This document shows, piece by piece, positions 16,380 to 23,604 of a stretch of 24,087 nucleotides of DNA. Origin of the DNA: Urbifossiella sp043733485 (lineage in GTDB: Bacteria > Planctomycetota > Planctomycetia > Gemmatales > Gemmataceae); the NCBI GenBank assembly GCA_043733485.1, contig JAYTGN010000305.1, positions 1 to 24,087 on the forward strand, given 5' to 3'. A program made the translations under genes and the position numbers. Under the pieces are notes generated by a model that saw only the letters and a program-made list of their open reading frames with translations, did not search any database and had not been told where the DNA came from. Within the stretch, counting starts at the first letter, position 1, and the number at the start of each line of letters is the position of its first letter.

Positions 16380-16744
16380 ACGCGCTGGTCCGCCGCAATC
16401 TCCGCGATCCGCGCCCGAATCAGCTTTCGCACCAAAGACGCGGGTAAGGGCTTCTTTACTGAGAAGCGGACGGCACCCTTGCTCGTTTCGTAGTTCGTGA
16501 GGTCGTTCTTCAACGTCTCCACGACCGAACCGCTCATCGGGTAGTAGGCGCAATGGCTCGCGCCGGCACCCATCCCGGCAATCGGCTTCCCGTCGAGGCG
16601 GAACGCCGCGAGGCCGTAACCGATGTACTCCTCGGCCTTCGGCACCGCGGACCGGATCACCTTGCGGAGCTTCTCCAGCGCGGCACGCGGCTCCGGGTCC
16701 ACCGCGGCAAGATATTCGTCGATGGTCGTCGGCTTCGCAGGCAT
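16334..16744 (-). CDS. DUF1801 / YdhG-like protein
   Basis: The product is 136 residues from the ATG at 16744 ('MPAKPTTIDEYLAAVDPEPRAALEKLRKVIR'). The DUF1801 signature follows: 'PKAEEYIGYGLAAFRLDGKPIAGMGAGASHCAYYPMSGSVV' and then 'TSKGAVRFSVKKPLPASLVRKLIRARIAEI'. The family has a YdhG/frataxin-like fold. B. subtilis YdhG (Fra) has been described as an iron chaperone, but most members are uncharacterised. The last 11 residues (GVLRLPCVPD and neighbours) are read from the complement of the opposite-strand RNA terminator. They look like an extension beyond the natural end near 'RVKKH'. The gene is divergent from the DUF1559 gene. Confidence 0.87.
   Translation of the reverse strand: MPAKPTTIDEYLAAVDPEPRAALEKLRKVIRSAVPKAEEYIGYGLAAFRLDGKPIAGMGAGASHCAYYPMSGSVVETLKNDLTNYETSKGAVRFSVKKPLPASLVRKLIRARIAEIAADQRVKKHRGVLRLPCVPD
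16344..16379 (+). terminator. Perfect intrinsic terminator with GCAA tetraloop
   Basis: A 13-bp perfect stem, ACACAGGGGAGTC (16344-16356) with GACTCCCCTGTGT (16361-16373), closes on the GNRA loop GCAA and runs into a T7 tract (16373-16379). The T tract exists only for + strand transcription, so it terminates the candidate RNA and not the opposing DUF1801 gene, whose 3' codons it overlaps. Confidence 0.85.
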
Positions 16745-16883
16745 GTGCCTTCTCACTTCACAGATTGGAGGATGGAGAACCGGACGCCTTGAGGCGAGAC
16801 GATGGACACCCTACTCTCTATTCGCGGTTGCCCTTGTCGGCTTCGCCTGCCATGATGATGGGAACCTACCTGGAAGCCCCTCC

Positions 16884-17681
16884 GTGCGACGCGCCGCCTT
16901 CACGCTGATCGAACTCCTCGTGGTGATCGCGATTATTGCGATCCTCATCGGGTTGCTGCTGCCAGCGGTGCAGAAGGTGCGAGCGGCGGCGAATCGGACG
17001 CGCGATCAAAACAGCCTGAAGCAGCTCGGCCTCGCGGTCCACAACTTCGCGGCTGCGAACGGCGGCATCCTGCCTCCCGCCCGCACGATCGAAAATGGAA
17101 ACGTTCGCTGGTGGTTCGCACTCTCCGATCCCGCCGGCAATCAGATCGACTTCACCAAGGGGCACCTCATGCCCTACGTGGAGAACAACCAGAACATCTT
17201 CCGAAACCCCGCCAAGGCACCGGGCAAGGTCTACCTCACGTTCGATGGCGGCTCCGGCGGGTACGGCTACAACTACCGCTACCTCGCGCCGCTGCTCCCG
17301 CTGCAATCGGGCCAACTCGGCACGGCTCCGTTCGCGGGGGAATTCTGGGTGAAGGTTCGCGTGGAACACGTGGCGAGCACGAGCCAGACGATTTGCTTCG
17401 CGACGTCGTGTTGGAGTACGCCGGCGGGTCGCCCCACGAATCCGGCGGGGCCGGCACTCTTCGAAACCGGCGTCCTCGATCCGCCCAGCTTCCAGAATCC
17501 GAGCATCCACTTCCGGTTCTTCCCAACCACGGCCAATGTCGTTTTCACCGACGGCCACGTGGAGGGTTGGACGGATCGCGTTCGCAATCCCTCGAGCGCT
17601 ACCGCTGCTGAGCTGCTATTGCGGAATCAGGAGAATCTGTACGACATCGGAACGGACGACACGCTCTGGGGTCGTCAATGA
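16884..17681 (+). CDS. DUF1559 pseudopilin-like protein
   Basis: The product is 265 residues. The N-terminus 'MRRAAFTLIELLVVIAIIAILIGLLLPAVQKVR' is a type IV pilin/pseudopilin leader and helix, with cleavage expected before Phe and the conserved Glu five residues into the mature chain. The start is a GTG at 16884 with GGAAG 7 bases upstream; longer in-frame starts lie in the opposite gene. The remaining sequence is a planctomycete DUF1559 (SBP_bac_10-like) domain, ending in the hallmark 'ANVVFTDGHVEGW' (H-X9-DG motif). It is expected to be exported through a type II secretion/pilin-like pathway and to sit at the cell surface. These proteins occur in tens to hundreds of paralogues per planctomycete genome, and their function is unknown. 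Confidence 0.92.
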   Translation: MRRAAFTLIELLVVIAIIAILIGLLLPAVQKVRAAANRTRDQNSLKQLGLAVHNFAAANGGILPPARTIENGNVRWWFALSDPAGNQIDFTKGHLMPYVENNQNIFRNPAKAPGKVYLTFDGGSGGYGYNYRYLAPLLPLQSGQLGTAPFAGEFWVKVRVEHVASTSQTICFATSCWSTPAGRPTNPAGPALFETGVLDPPSFQNPSIHFRFFPTTANVVFTDGHVEGWTDRVRNPSSATAAELLLRNQENLYDIGTDDTLWGRQ

Positions 17682-17716
17682 AGAAGCGAACGTGGTGTTG
17701 AAAACCGTACCCTCCC

Positions 17717-17744
17717 TTGCCGCTTCGGGCCTCGACGCTATACT
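17717..17744 (+). promoter_or_regulatory. Promoter for rpmA
   Basis: TTGCCG (17717-17722), a 16-base spacer and TATACT (17739-17744) form a good sigma-70 type promoter. A start near 17751 gives a leader of about 42 bases before the ATG at 17793. The promoter is consistent with rpmA being transcribed on its own here. Confidence 0.5.
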
Positions 17745-17792
17745 ACTTCTTCTATCTTGGGAACTGGTTCGCCTTTGAAAGGGCTCCTCGCC

Positions 17793-18059
17793 ATGGCACA
17801 TAAGAAGGGTCAGGGCTCGGTCCGAAACGGGCGAGACTCCCTGGCGAAACATCGCGGTATCAAACTCTACGCCGGACAGACGGCCGTAATCGGCGGCATC
17901 ATCGTCGTGCAGTGCGGCACCAAGTGGGCCGCCGGCCGCTACGTTCGCCGAGCCAAGAACGACTTCCTCTTCGCCGTTGCCGAAGGCAAGGTGTACTTCG
18001 ATCAGGGCGGCAAGCGCGTGAACGTGATGCCGAACGACCCGACCGACGTCCGGGTGTAA
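17793..18059 (+). CDS. rpmA: 50S ribosomal protein L27
   Basis: The product is 88 residues, the usual size for L27. It begins with the diagnostic 'MAHKKGQGSVRNGRDS', continues 'RGIKLYAGQTAVIGGIIVVQCGTKWAAGRYV' and ends 'KVYFDQGGKRVNVMP'. L27's N-terminal tail reaches towards the peptidyl-transferase centre of the large ribosomal subunit. The ATG at 17793 is fixed by this tail. There is no Firmicutes-type cleavable extension. In most bacteria rpmA follows rplU (L21); here a DUF1559 gene precedes it and no rplU lies in the window. A promoter directly upstream and a terminator directly downstream make it a monocistronic unit. Confidence 0.98.
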   Translation: MAHKKGQGSVRNGRDSLAKHRGIKLYAGQTAVIGGIIVVQCGTKWAAGRYVRRAKNDFLFAVAEGKVYFDQGGKRVNVMPNDPTDVRV

Positions 18060-18078
18060 TTCGATTGAAGCCGATGCG

Positions 18079-18109
18079 AAAAGCCCACCCGATCCGGGTG
18101 GGCTTTTTT
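18079..18109. terminator. Bidirectional terminator between rpmA and apgM
   Basis: AAAAGCCCACCC (18079-18090), loop GATCC and GGGTGGGCTTTT form a 12-bp stem followed by six T's on the + strand and four T's on the minus strand. It lies 20 bases after the rpmA stop and 3 bases from the apgM stop, so it should end both convergent transcripts. Confidence 0.88.
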
Positions 18110-18112
18110 CGT

Positions 18113-19318
18113 TCACGCCCCGTACTTCCCCAGTCTTCCCGCGTGGGCCATCGCCATCAACATGAGGTGTTGAGCCTGGAACTGGCCGAGCCCGCCGCGC
18201 AGACACGACGACTCGTTGAAGTGAACCACCTCGTCCGGACGGCAGGTATCGGCGGCGATGAGCGTCGGCACCGGGTGCCACGAGTGCGCCTTCATCTTGC
18301 TCGGCGTACTGTGGTCGCCCGTTACGATGAACACGTCCGGCTTCAGGTTCATGATGCCCGGGATCACGGCATCCAGCTTCTCAATCATCTGCACCTTGCC
18401 AGGGAAGTTGCCGTCTTCGCCCGTGCTGTCCGTGTACTTGTAGTGCAGGAAGAAGAAGTCGTAGTCGTTCCACACTTTTGCGAGCATCTCGACCTGGCTT
18501 TTGAGCGTTTGGCCGGGGTCGAGGATGTCCATGCCGACGAGCCGGGCGAGCCCCTTGTACATGGGATAGACGGCAATCGCGGCGGCCTTCAACCCGTAGA
18601 CGTCCTCGAACTTCGCGATCTTGGGGAAGCGGGCGAAGCCACGCAAAGTCACACCGTTGACGGTTCCTTGATCCTTGAGCACTTCCGTTGCCTGAGTCAC
18701 GAACTGATTCACGATGTCGGCGGTCTTCTTGGACGCGGCGTCGGCACCGTCAGCTTTGAGCGGCAGCACGCCGACCGCTTGCGGGTCGGTATCGTTCACC
18801 TTGTCGCCGAGGTCGTCGCCGCGAATGACCACGACGAAGCGGTGCTCGCGAACCGGTTCCACGAACAGTTCCACACCGGGAATCTTGATGCTGCGCAGCT
18901 TGGCGACGGCCGCAGCGTTCTTCTCGTTGCTGGGCCGCCCGGCCCGGCGATCGGCGATCTTGCCCGAGGCATCGAGCGTGCAGAAGTTGCCGCGAATGGC
19001 GACGTCCTTGGGCCCGACGGCGAAGTTGATGCCGAGCGCTTCGAGGATGCCGCGGCCGATGCGGTATTCGAGGGGGTCGTAGCCGAAGAGCGCGAGGTGC
19101 CCCGGCCCGCTGCCCGGCGTGATGCCCGGCAACACGGGCGTGCTGAGCCCGCAGACGCCGTCGCGAACTACGGCGTCGAAGTTGGGAGTGGAGGCGGTTT
19201 CGAGTTCGGTTTTGCCGCCCGCTTCGAGTGGCAACCCTCCGAGGCCGTCGGCCACGAGGAGAACGATCTTGGTGTCCGCGGGCTCGCGGAGTTCTTGGAT
19301 GAGTTCGTGAATGTTCAT
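18113..19318 (-). CDS. apgM: Cofactor-independent phosphoglycerate mutase, ApgM type
   Basis: The product is 401 residues, typical of the archaeal-type aPGAM group (about 400), not the 510-residue GpmI. It interconverts 3- and 2-phosphoglycerate in glycolysis. Seen motifs are 'KIVLLVADGLGGLP' (metal-binding Asp near 24), 'TPGSGPGHLALFGYDP' with the catalytic serine, 'EYRIGRGILEALG', 'FFFLHYKYTDSTGEDG' and 'FIVTGDHSTPSKMKAHSWHPVPTL' with the second metal cluster. The ATG at 19318 opens 'MNIHELIQELREP'. A longer frame back to 19435 runs through the tRNA-Pro gene and must be ignored. The gene follows tRNA-Pro by 76 bases and converges with rpmA. Confidence 0.95.
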   Translation of the reverse strand: MNIHELIQELREPADTKIVLLVADGLGGLPLEAGGKTELETASTPNFDAVVRDGVCGLSTPVLPGITPGSGPGHLALFGYDPLEYRIGRGILEALGINFAVGPKDVAIRGNFCTLDASGKIADRRAGRPSNEKNAAAVAKLRSIKIPGVELFVEPVREHRFVVVIRGDDLGDKVNDTDPQAVGVLPLKADGADAASKKTADIVNQFVTQATEVLKDQGTVNGVTLRGFARFPKIAKFEDVYGLKAAAIAVYPMYKGLARLVGMDILDPGQTLKSQVEMLAKVWNDYDFFFLHYKYTDSTGEDGNFPGKVQMIEKLDAVIPGIMNLKPDVFIVTGDHSTPSKMKAHSWHPVPTLIAADTCRPDEVVHFNESSCLRGGLGQFQAQHLMLMAMAHAGRLGKYGA

Positions 19319-19394
19319 GCGGGATATGGTACGAATCGAGACGGGGATCGCGAAGCGCCAGGCGGATGTGACGAGATGGACTTCAAACTTTGAG

Positions 19395-19468
19395 TCGGGG
19401 TGGCCGGATTTGAACCGACGACTTCCTGGTCCCAAACCAGGCGCTCTACCAGACTGAGCTACACCCCG
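19395..19468 (-). tRNA. tRNA-Pro (anticodon UGG), copy 1
   Basis: The 74-base sequence folds fully. The acceptor stem is CGGGGTG/CACCCCG with discriminator A. The D arm contains AGCTCAG..GGTAGAGC. The anticodon stem CCTGG/CCAGG encloses TTTGGGA with anticodon TGG, and the T arm carries GGTTCAAATCC. The 5' C1-G72 pair is typical of bacterial proline tRNAs. CCA is not encoded. A second copy lies at 20539-20612. GATAAGAT ends 14 bases upstream. Confidence 0.97.
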
Positions 19469-19482
19469 AAGCCCGAGAGGTC

Positions 19483-19512
19483 ATCTTATCTAAACGGAGG
19501 GAGTTCCGGTAG
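19483..19512 (-). promoter_or_regulatory. Promoter-like element of tRNA-Pro copy 1
   Basis: Read on the minus strand, CTACCGG, 15 bases, then GATAAGAT lies just before the tRNA. The same two blocks with the same 15-base spacing occur before copy 2 (20632-20661). The -10 is TAAGAT. The CTACCGG block sits at the -35 position but does not resemble TTGACA. Confidence 0.55.
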
Positions 19513-19532
19513 CCCGAATTGGTTCGCGACTT

Positions 19533-19904
19533 TCAGTGCTTGCCGGTTTTTCTTTTCGGCTTCGACCCAGCGATGCCGCTTCGAACGATCCCCGACTGGA
19601 GTTGTTCGGCCACCCAGGCGTTAAAGCTCTGTCCCGCAAGGCGTGCGGCCAGGTTCACTTGCCGGTGGACGTCTGGTGGAATTCGCGTGACGAACTGGCC
19701 CGAGAAGGATTTCTCCGGATCCTCACCACGAGCAGAACAGAACGCGAGGTAGTCCTCGACGGAGTCGCGAAGTGCCTTCTTGAGTTCGGAAACGCTTCGG
19801 CCCTGAAACGTGATGACGTCGCGCGTGTTGTTGACTTCGCCGTGAAAGAGGCTGGCTTCGTCGTCGAACTCCACTTTCCCGATGTAGCCCTTGTACTCCA
19901 TCAT
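19533..19904 (-). CDS. hicB: HicB-family antitoxin with C-terminal RHH domain
   Basis: The product is 123 residues. The N-terminal HicB domain 'MMEYKGYIGKVEFDDEASLFHGEV' continues 'DVITFQGRSVSELKKALRDSVEDYLAFC' (1-56). The C-terminal 'FSGQFVTRIPPDVHRQVNLAARLAGQSFNAWVAEQL' (67-102) is a HicB-type ribbon-helix-helix DNA-binding domain, as in autoregulating antitoxins. AGGAG 7 bases upstream supports the ATG at 19904. A HicA gene normally lies beside it. Upstream only a 36-codon frame with a HicA-like end survives, overlapping this start by ATGA (see 19901-20011). It is bracketed by the two tRNA-Pro genes. The antitoxin assignment is firm; a working TA pair is not supported. Confidence 0.9.
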   Translation of the reverse strand: MMEYKGYIGKVEFDDEASLFHGEVNNTRDVITFQGRSVSELKKALRDSVEDYLAFCSARGEDPEKSFSGQFVTRIPPDVHRQVNLAARLAGQSFNAWVAEQLQSGIVRSGIAGSKPKRKTGKH

Positions 19905-20011
19905 GGTGTTACTCCTGCTTCGGTCAGGAATCGGCGCATCGAGCGGATGGCGCCCTTGTCTGTTCCAGCGCGCTGGGTGCAACACGGCTTCGTGATTTCG
20001 GCGCGAACAAA
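19901..20011 (-). pseudogene. Possible remnant of a hicA toxin gene
   Basis: A frame without an ATG, GTG or TTG start ends in a TGA that overlaps the hicB ATG (ATGATG), as coupled hicA-hicB genes often do. Its last 20 residues, GTDKGAIRSMRRFLTEAGVT, resemble the HicA ending of the type 'KGTLRSILRQAGLT', with about three extra residues. Upstream residues (FVRAEITKPCCTQRA) do not fit HicA. The only in-frame ATG leaves a 12-residue peptide. It could be chance; confidence is low. Confidence 0.3.
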
Positions 20012-20012
20012 A

Positions 20013-20456
20013 TCATTCTTCCAACAGACCGCGCTTCCGCATATCGGTGAGAAACCTTTTCAGCTTCTTAGGCGAATCCGGAGGCCTCTTTTTCTCGCAC
20101 ACAATTGCCTTCTCGAGTGCGTCAACCCACGAGTTGAAAAAGACCCGAACACAGACTGTGGAGCAGAAATACAGGGCGAACTGACCGCCTCTAACATCCT
20201 TTGCCAAGTCGACCCTCCCACCAATATCTCTGTCTTCACCGACTCCCTTGTCGTGAGCTCCGTGCCAATGTAAGGACAGGAATCCCTCCAGCGAGTCGCT
20301 GTGAATACTGTTTTCGCGTTTGCGATCCAGGAGCAACGCGCCTCCCGACAGGATGACCATCGAATGAGGCTCAAACACCTTACGCTTCTTGCATTGGGGG
20401 CACACCGCTTTGCGCGGAAATGAATTCTTGTCGCCGCTAACAAGTGGGAATTTCAT
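20013..20456 (-). CDS. Uncharacterised protein with two cysteine pairs
   Basis: The product is 147 residues from the ATG at 20456, which has AAAGGG about 5 bases upstream; the longer frame to 20579 reads through the second tRNA and is rejected. 'AVCPQCKKRKVFEPHS' (Cys19, Cys22) and 'FALYFCSTVCVRVFFNSWVDALE' (Cys98, Cys102) probably form one zinc-binding site of the CxxC...CxxxC type. The middle, 'GFLSLHWHGAHDKG', is rich in His. No catalytic motif is recognised. The layout suggests a small zinc-ribbon-like protein, perhaps an adaptor or immunity-type protein. It lies between the two tRNA-Pro genes upstream of hicB, in an apparent accessory pocket. Confidence 0.7.
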   Translation of the reverse strand: MKFPLVSGDKNSFPRKAVCPQCKKRKVFEPHSMVILSGGALLLDRKRENSIHSDSLEGFLSLHWHGAHDKGVGEDRDIGGRVDLAKDVRGGQFALYFCSTVCVRVFFNSWVDALEKAIVCEKKRPPDSPKKLKRFLTDMRKRGLLEE

Positions 20457-20538
20457 TGATCCCTTTGTTTGCGGACGTTCATGTCTTTGAGCTCTCTGGC
20501 GCTTGGCCCGAGCACAGCCGCAATGGACAAATGTGAAG

Positions 20539-20612
20539 TCGGGGCAGCCGGATTTGAACCGACGACTTCCTGGTCCCAAACCAGGCGCTCTACCGGGCTG
20601 AGCTATGCCCCG
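20539..20612 (-). tRNA. tRNA-Pro (anticodon UGG), copy 2
   Basis: The 74-base sequence has acceptor stem CGGGGCA/TGCCCCG, discriminator A, anticodon stem CCTGG/CCAGG and anticodon TGG. It differs from copy 1 at six positions. Four are paired, compensatory changes in the acceptor stem and two are in the D loop, so both copies remain foldable and are probably functional. CCA is not encoded. Confidence 0.97.
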
Positions 20613-20631
20613 TCATTGACAGCACCAAAGT

Positions 20632-20661
20632 ATCTTATCCAAGTTCAGAGACGCCCGGTAG
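20632..20661 (-). promoter_or_regulatory. Promoter-like element of tRNA-Pro copy 2
   Basis: GATAAGAT (20639-20632) preceded at 15 bases by CTACCGG repeats the arrangement before copy 1, here 20 bases from the tRNA 5' end. Sequences between the blocks are different, which points to conserved function rather than recent copying. Confidence 0.55.
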
Positions 20662-20682
20662 TCCGTTCGGATTCGCCTCCTT

Positions 20683-22422
20683 TCACTTCTTCCTTCGCTC
20701 CAACTCCTTCATCACCTCGGGCAGAGACCGCGTGTTGAACACGTCGTCCTTGCCCAACCAGCCGCGGCGGGCCACGTCCACGCCAAACCGGTAAAGCGCC
20801 AAATCGCTCGTGCTGTGTGCATCGGGGTTGATCACCAGCGGGATGCCGAGTGCCTTGGCACGCTTCGCGTGAATCCAGTCGAGGTCGAGCCGTTGCGGGT
20901 GGGCGTTGATCTCGATCATCTTGCCGAACTTCGCGGCCGTCTTCATTACCTCGTCGAGGTCGATTTTGTAGCCGTCGCGCTTGAGCAGCAAGCGGCCGGT
21001 GGCGTGCCCGAGCATGGTGAGCCGCGGGTTCGCGATTGCCTTGCACACGCGCGCCGTCTGGTCGGCTTCCGACAAACCGAAGAGCGAGTGAACGCTGCCG
21101 ACCACATAGTCGAAGCCGGCGAGCAACTCGTCTTCGTAATCGAGCGAGCCGTCTTCGAGAATGTCGCTTTCGATGCCCTTCAAAATGCGGATGCCGGTGA
21201 GCTTCGCGTTCACCTTGTCGATCTCTTCCCACTGCTTCTTCACGACCATCGGGGGCATGCCGCGAGCGATGGTCAGCGATTGGGAGTGGTCTCCGATGCC
21301 GAAGTATTCGAGGCCGAGTTTCTTGGCGGCGAGGGCCATCTCTTCAAGGGTGGCGTTGCCGTCGCTGTACTTCGAGTGATTGTGAAAAACGCCGCGGATG
21401 TCTTCTGTTCGAACCAACGCGGGAAGTTTCTTCGCCTCGGCCACTTCGATTTCGCCCATGTCCTCGCGCAGTTCCGGCGGCACATATTCCAGCCCGAGCA
21501 CCTTGTAGATATCCGCTTCCGACTGGCACGGGATGAGCTTCACCTCGTCGCCGAGGCTGTACTCGTTGAGGCTCCAGCCGCGTTCGATGGCCCGCTGCCG
21601 CATCCGAATGTTGTGCTGCTTGCTACCCGTGAAGTAGGCCAGCGCGAACGGGAACTGTTCATCCGTCACGATGCGGAGGTCGGCTTGAAGAACGACCTTC
21701 TCCCCGCCGACGTGCATCGCAGCATTGATGCTCGACTTGGTCGGTCCCTGGCCGAGGATTTGGAACACCTCGGGCAGCTTGACAAAGGCTTCCATGATCG
21801 GGGCGGCATCGTCGCTGCTCACGAGCAGGTCGATGTCGGCCACGGTCTCGCGGCGACGGCGCAGGCTGCCGCACACCGAGGAACGGATGACGCCTGGCAT
21901 CGCCTGAATCTTCTCGAGTAGCGCTTGACCCAGGCCTTCGGCGAGGTCGATGCGGACGCGCTTGCCGACCTGCCCGAGGAAGGAGATGCCTTCGAGAATC
22001 CTGGACTGCGTCTTCTCGCCGAAGCCCTTGAGCTTTGCCACTTCGCCAGCATCGCAACTCGCTTTCAATTTTTCGATCGAGTCGATTTGCAATGTCTCGA
22101 ACAGGGCCTTCACCTTCTTCGCGCCGAGGCCGGGAAGCTGGAGCATGGCGACGACGCCCGCGGGAATCTCGGCCTTGAGGTTGTCGAGAAACGGCAAGCC
22201 GCCGGTGGTAACGAGCGTGGTGATCTTGTCGCGGAGGGTGTCGCCGATGCCGCGAATGCCGGCGAGTTTGTTCTGTTCGACGAGTTCTTTGAGGTTGCCT
22301 TCGATCTGGCGAACGACGCGGGCCCCGTTGTGATAAGCGTTGGTGCGGAAGCTGCTCTCGCCCTTGAGTTCGAGCAGCGTGCCGATCTCGTCCAGAGCGT
22401 CGGCGACTTCATCTTTGGACAT
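20683..22422 (-). CDS. polX: DNA polymerase X with PHP domain
   Basis: The product is 579 residues, the normal size of bacterial PolX (about 570). Helix-hairpin-helix segments are 'LAGIRGIGDTL' (53-63), 'LPGLGAKKVKAL' (96-107) and 'LKGFGEKTQSRI' (131-142). The polymerase active site is 'GSLRRRRETVADIDLLV' (185-201; Asp196 and Asp198) with a third Asp near 248. The PHP domain opens 'FHNHSKYSDG' (346-355) and continues 'YFGIGDHS', 'KGIESDIL', 'VGSVHS', 'GHATGR', 'EINAHP' and 'NPDAHS'; all expected metal ligands appear present. The enzyme fills short gaps in base-excision and related repair and has 3'-5' exonuclease and phosphoesterase activity. The ATG at 22422 is preceded by GGAG. Confidence 0.97.
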   Translation of the reverse strand: MSKDEVADALDEIGTLLELKGESSFRTNAYHNGARVVRQIEGNLKELVEQNKLAGIRGIGDTLRDKITTLVTTGGLPFLDNLKAEIPAGVVAMLQLPGLGAKKVKALFETLQIDSIEKLKASCDAGEVAKLKGFGEKTQSRILEGISFLGQVGKRVRIDLAEGLGQALLEKIQAMPGVIRSSVCGSLRRRRETVADIDLLVSSDDAAPIMEAFVKLPEVFQILGQGPTKSSINAAMHVGGEKVVLQADLRIVTDEQFPFALAYFTGSKQHNIRMRQRAIERGWSLNEYSLGDEVKLIPCQSEADIYKVLGLEYVPPELREDMGEIEVAEAKKLPALVRTEDIRGVFHNHSKYSDGNATLEEMALAAKKLGLEYFGIGDHSQSLTIARGMPPMVVKKQWEEIDKVNAKLTGIRILKGIESDILEDGSLDYEDELLAGFDYVVGSVHSLFGLSEADQTARVCKAIANPRLTMLGHATGRLLLKRDGYKIDLDEVMKTAAKFGKMIEINAHPQRLDLDWIHAKRAKALGIPLVINPDAHSTSDLALYRFGVDVARRGWLGKDDVFNTRSLPEVMKELERRKK

Positions 22423-22457
22423 GGAAGGCTCCTCACGGTGATAGTGTGAGGATAGCG

Positions 22458-22485
22458 AAAAGCCCAGGGACCGCTGTCCCTGGGC
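22458..22485 (-). terminator. Intrinsic terminator after the PseG-like gene
   Basis: On the minus strand GCCCAGGGAC, loop AGCG and GTCCCTGGGC form a perfect 10-bp stem followed by TTTTCGC. It begins 10 bases after the PseG-like stop codon and lies before the polX start, so the two genes are probably separate transcripts. Confidence 0.75.
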
Positions 22486-22494
22486 TTGAGAGTC

Positions 22495-23604
22495 TTACGC
22501 CGCGATCCGCAGTTGCGGCATTGCGAACGTGCCGGTCACGGCGGCACGCTTCCGGCTCGGAGCGTGAAGCAGAATCTCCATCCCGTTCACGATCCGGTCC
22601 GGCCCACGGCCATCGACTAGGTTACGCGCACAGCGCGTCATGCCCTTCCGCTCCATCGGATCCTCGAGCAGCGATTCGACCGCCTCCTTCAGCATCTCGA
22701 AGTTCACGTCCTGAGCTTCGCCGAGGAACGTGGCCACGCCCTCGTCGTCCATGCGCTTGCCGCTCATGGCGTGGTGCTTGGTCTGAGCGAGGACGAACTG
22801 CGGGATGCCGACGCAGCAGAGTTCGGGAGCCCAGCCGTCGCCGCTGGTCAGAGCGAAATGTGCCCTTACCAGCCGCGTCATGAGTTCCTTCACTTCGGTG
22901 ACCACCTCAACCTTCCCATTCGACTCCGCAGCCAGATCCTTGATGTCGTCGTAGCGCGGGTTGTGGCTGCGGCAGGCGATCGAGATCTTGGCGACGCCCG
23001 GAATCTCCATGAGTTGCCGGGTGCGAACGAGGGTCTGCTCCTGAAGATCGTCGTCTCCGAAGGCGACGAGCGCACGGAACGGGCCGGGCTGCTCGGTGGC
23101 CCGAATCGTGCGCTGCCGGCGGAAAATGCCACGGCACAACGCGAACTTGTGACCCTGGAGCAACTGCGTGCCCGGCGTCATTCGGTACGCCTTCCGGCCC
23201 GGAGCCAGCAGCGGATTCACGAGTACATCGACCGGGAAGGTGATTCCTGCGGTCGAATCGAAGGCGATCACCAGCGTTCCCGTGTCGCGGAGTTCGGCGA
23301 GGTAATCGGCAGACATCCCGTCGCCGGCCACGACAACCGCGGCGGCGTTCAAACGGCGAACCTGAGCGAGCGTGGCTTCCAAATCGCCGGGGGAACCGAG
23401 CGGCTGTTCGGCGGGGTGCCAGTCGTTGTTCCCGCGATTGATCGCCGTGGCGAGCGAAAGCGGATCGAGATAGCTGAAGAAGTGGGTGCCGCGGCGACGG
23501 CGCTGGAACGCGGCCGCCAGGGAGAGACACTGGTAGAAGGGCTCCCACCCCTTTTCGAAGGTGCCGTCGCAGCGAAAGACAATGGGACCGCGGGGCGCAT
23601 CCAT
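22495..23604 (-). CDS. PseG-like sugar-nucleotide hydrolase/glycosyltransferase-fold protein
   Basis: The product is 369 residues with a GT-B-like fold. 'ALTSGDGWAPELCCVGIPQFVLAQTKHH' and 'ARNLVDGRGPDRIVNGM' match the C-terminal half of PseG, the UDP-2,4-diacetamido sugar hydrolase of pseudaminic acid synthesis. 'AYRMTPGTQLLQGHKFALCRGIF' matches the 'GPxYxLLRxEF' type block. In PseG the N-terminus carries G-x-GH-xxRC with a catalytic His; here the corresponding stretch reads 'FEKGWEPFYQCLSLAAAF' and has no His. It may therefore be inactive as PseG or act on another substrate. No other pseudaminic or legionaminic acid genes are in the window. The ATG at 23604 fits the first beta-strand. Confidence 0.75.
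   Translation of the reverse strand: MDAPRGPIVFRCDGTFEKGWEPFYQCLSLAAAFQRRRRGTHFFSYLDPLSLATAINRGNNDWHPAEQPLGSPGDLEATLAQVRRLNAAAVVVAGDGMSADYLAELRDTGTLVIAFDSTAGITFPVDVLVNPLLAPGRKAYRMTPGTQLLQGHKFALCRGIFRRQRTIRATEQPGPFRALVAFGDDDLQEQTLVRTRQLMEIPGVAKISIACRSHNPRYDDIKDLAAESNGKVEVVTEVKELMTRLVRAHFALTSGDGWAPELCCVGIPQFVLAQTKHHAMSGKRMDDEGVATFLGEAQDVNFEMLKEAVESLLEDPMERKGMTRCARNLVDGRGPDRIVNGMEILLHAPSRKRAAVTGTFAMPQLRIAA

Noticed and set aside
19319..19435. N-terminal extension of apgM
   Set aside because: It translates the tRNA-Pro gene (GPGSRRFKSG...), so the true start is the ATG at 19318.
20457..20579. N-terminal extension of the cysteine-pair protein
   Set aside because: It likewise reads through the second tRNA-Pro; the ATG at 20456 has a ribosome binding site.
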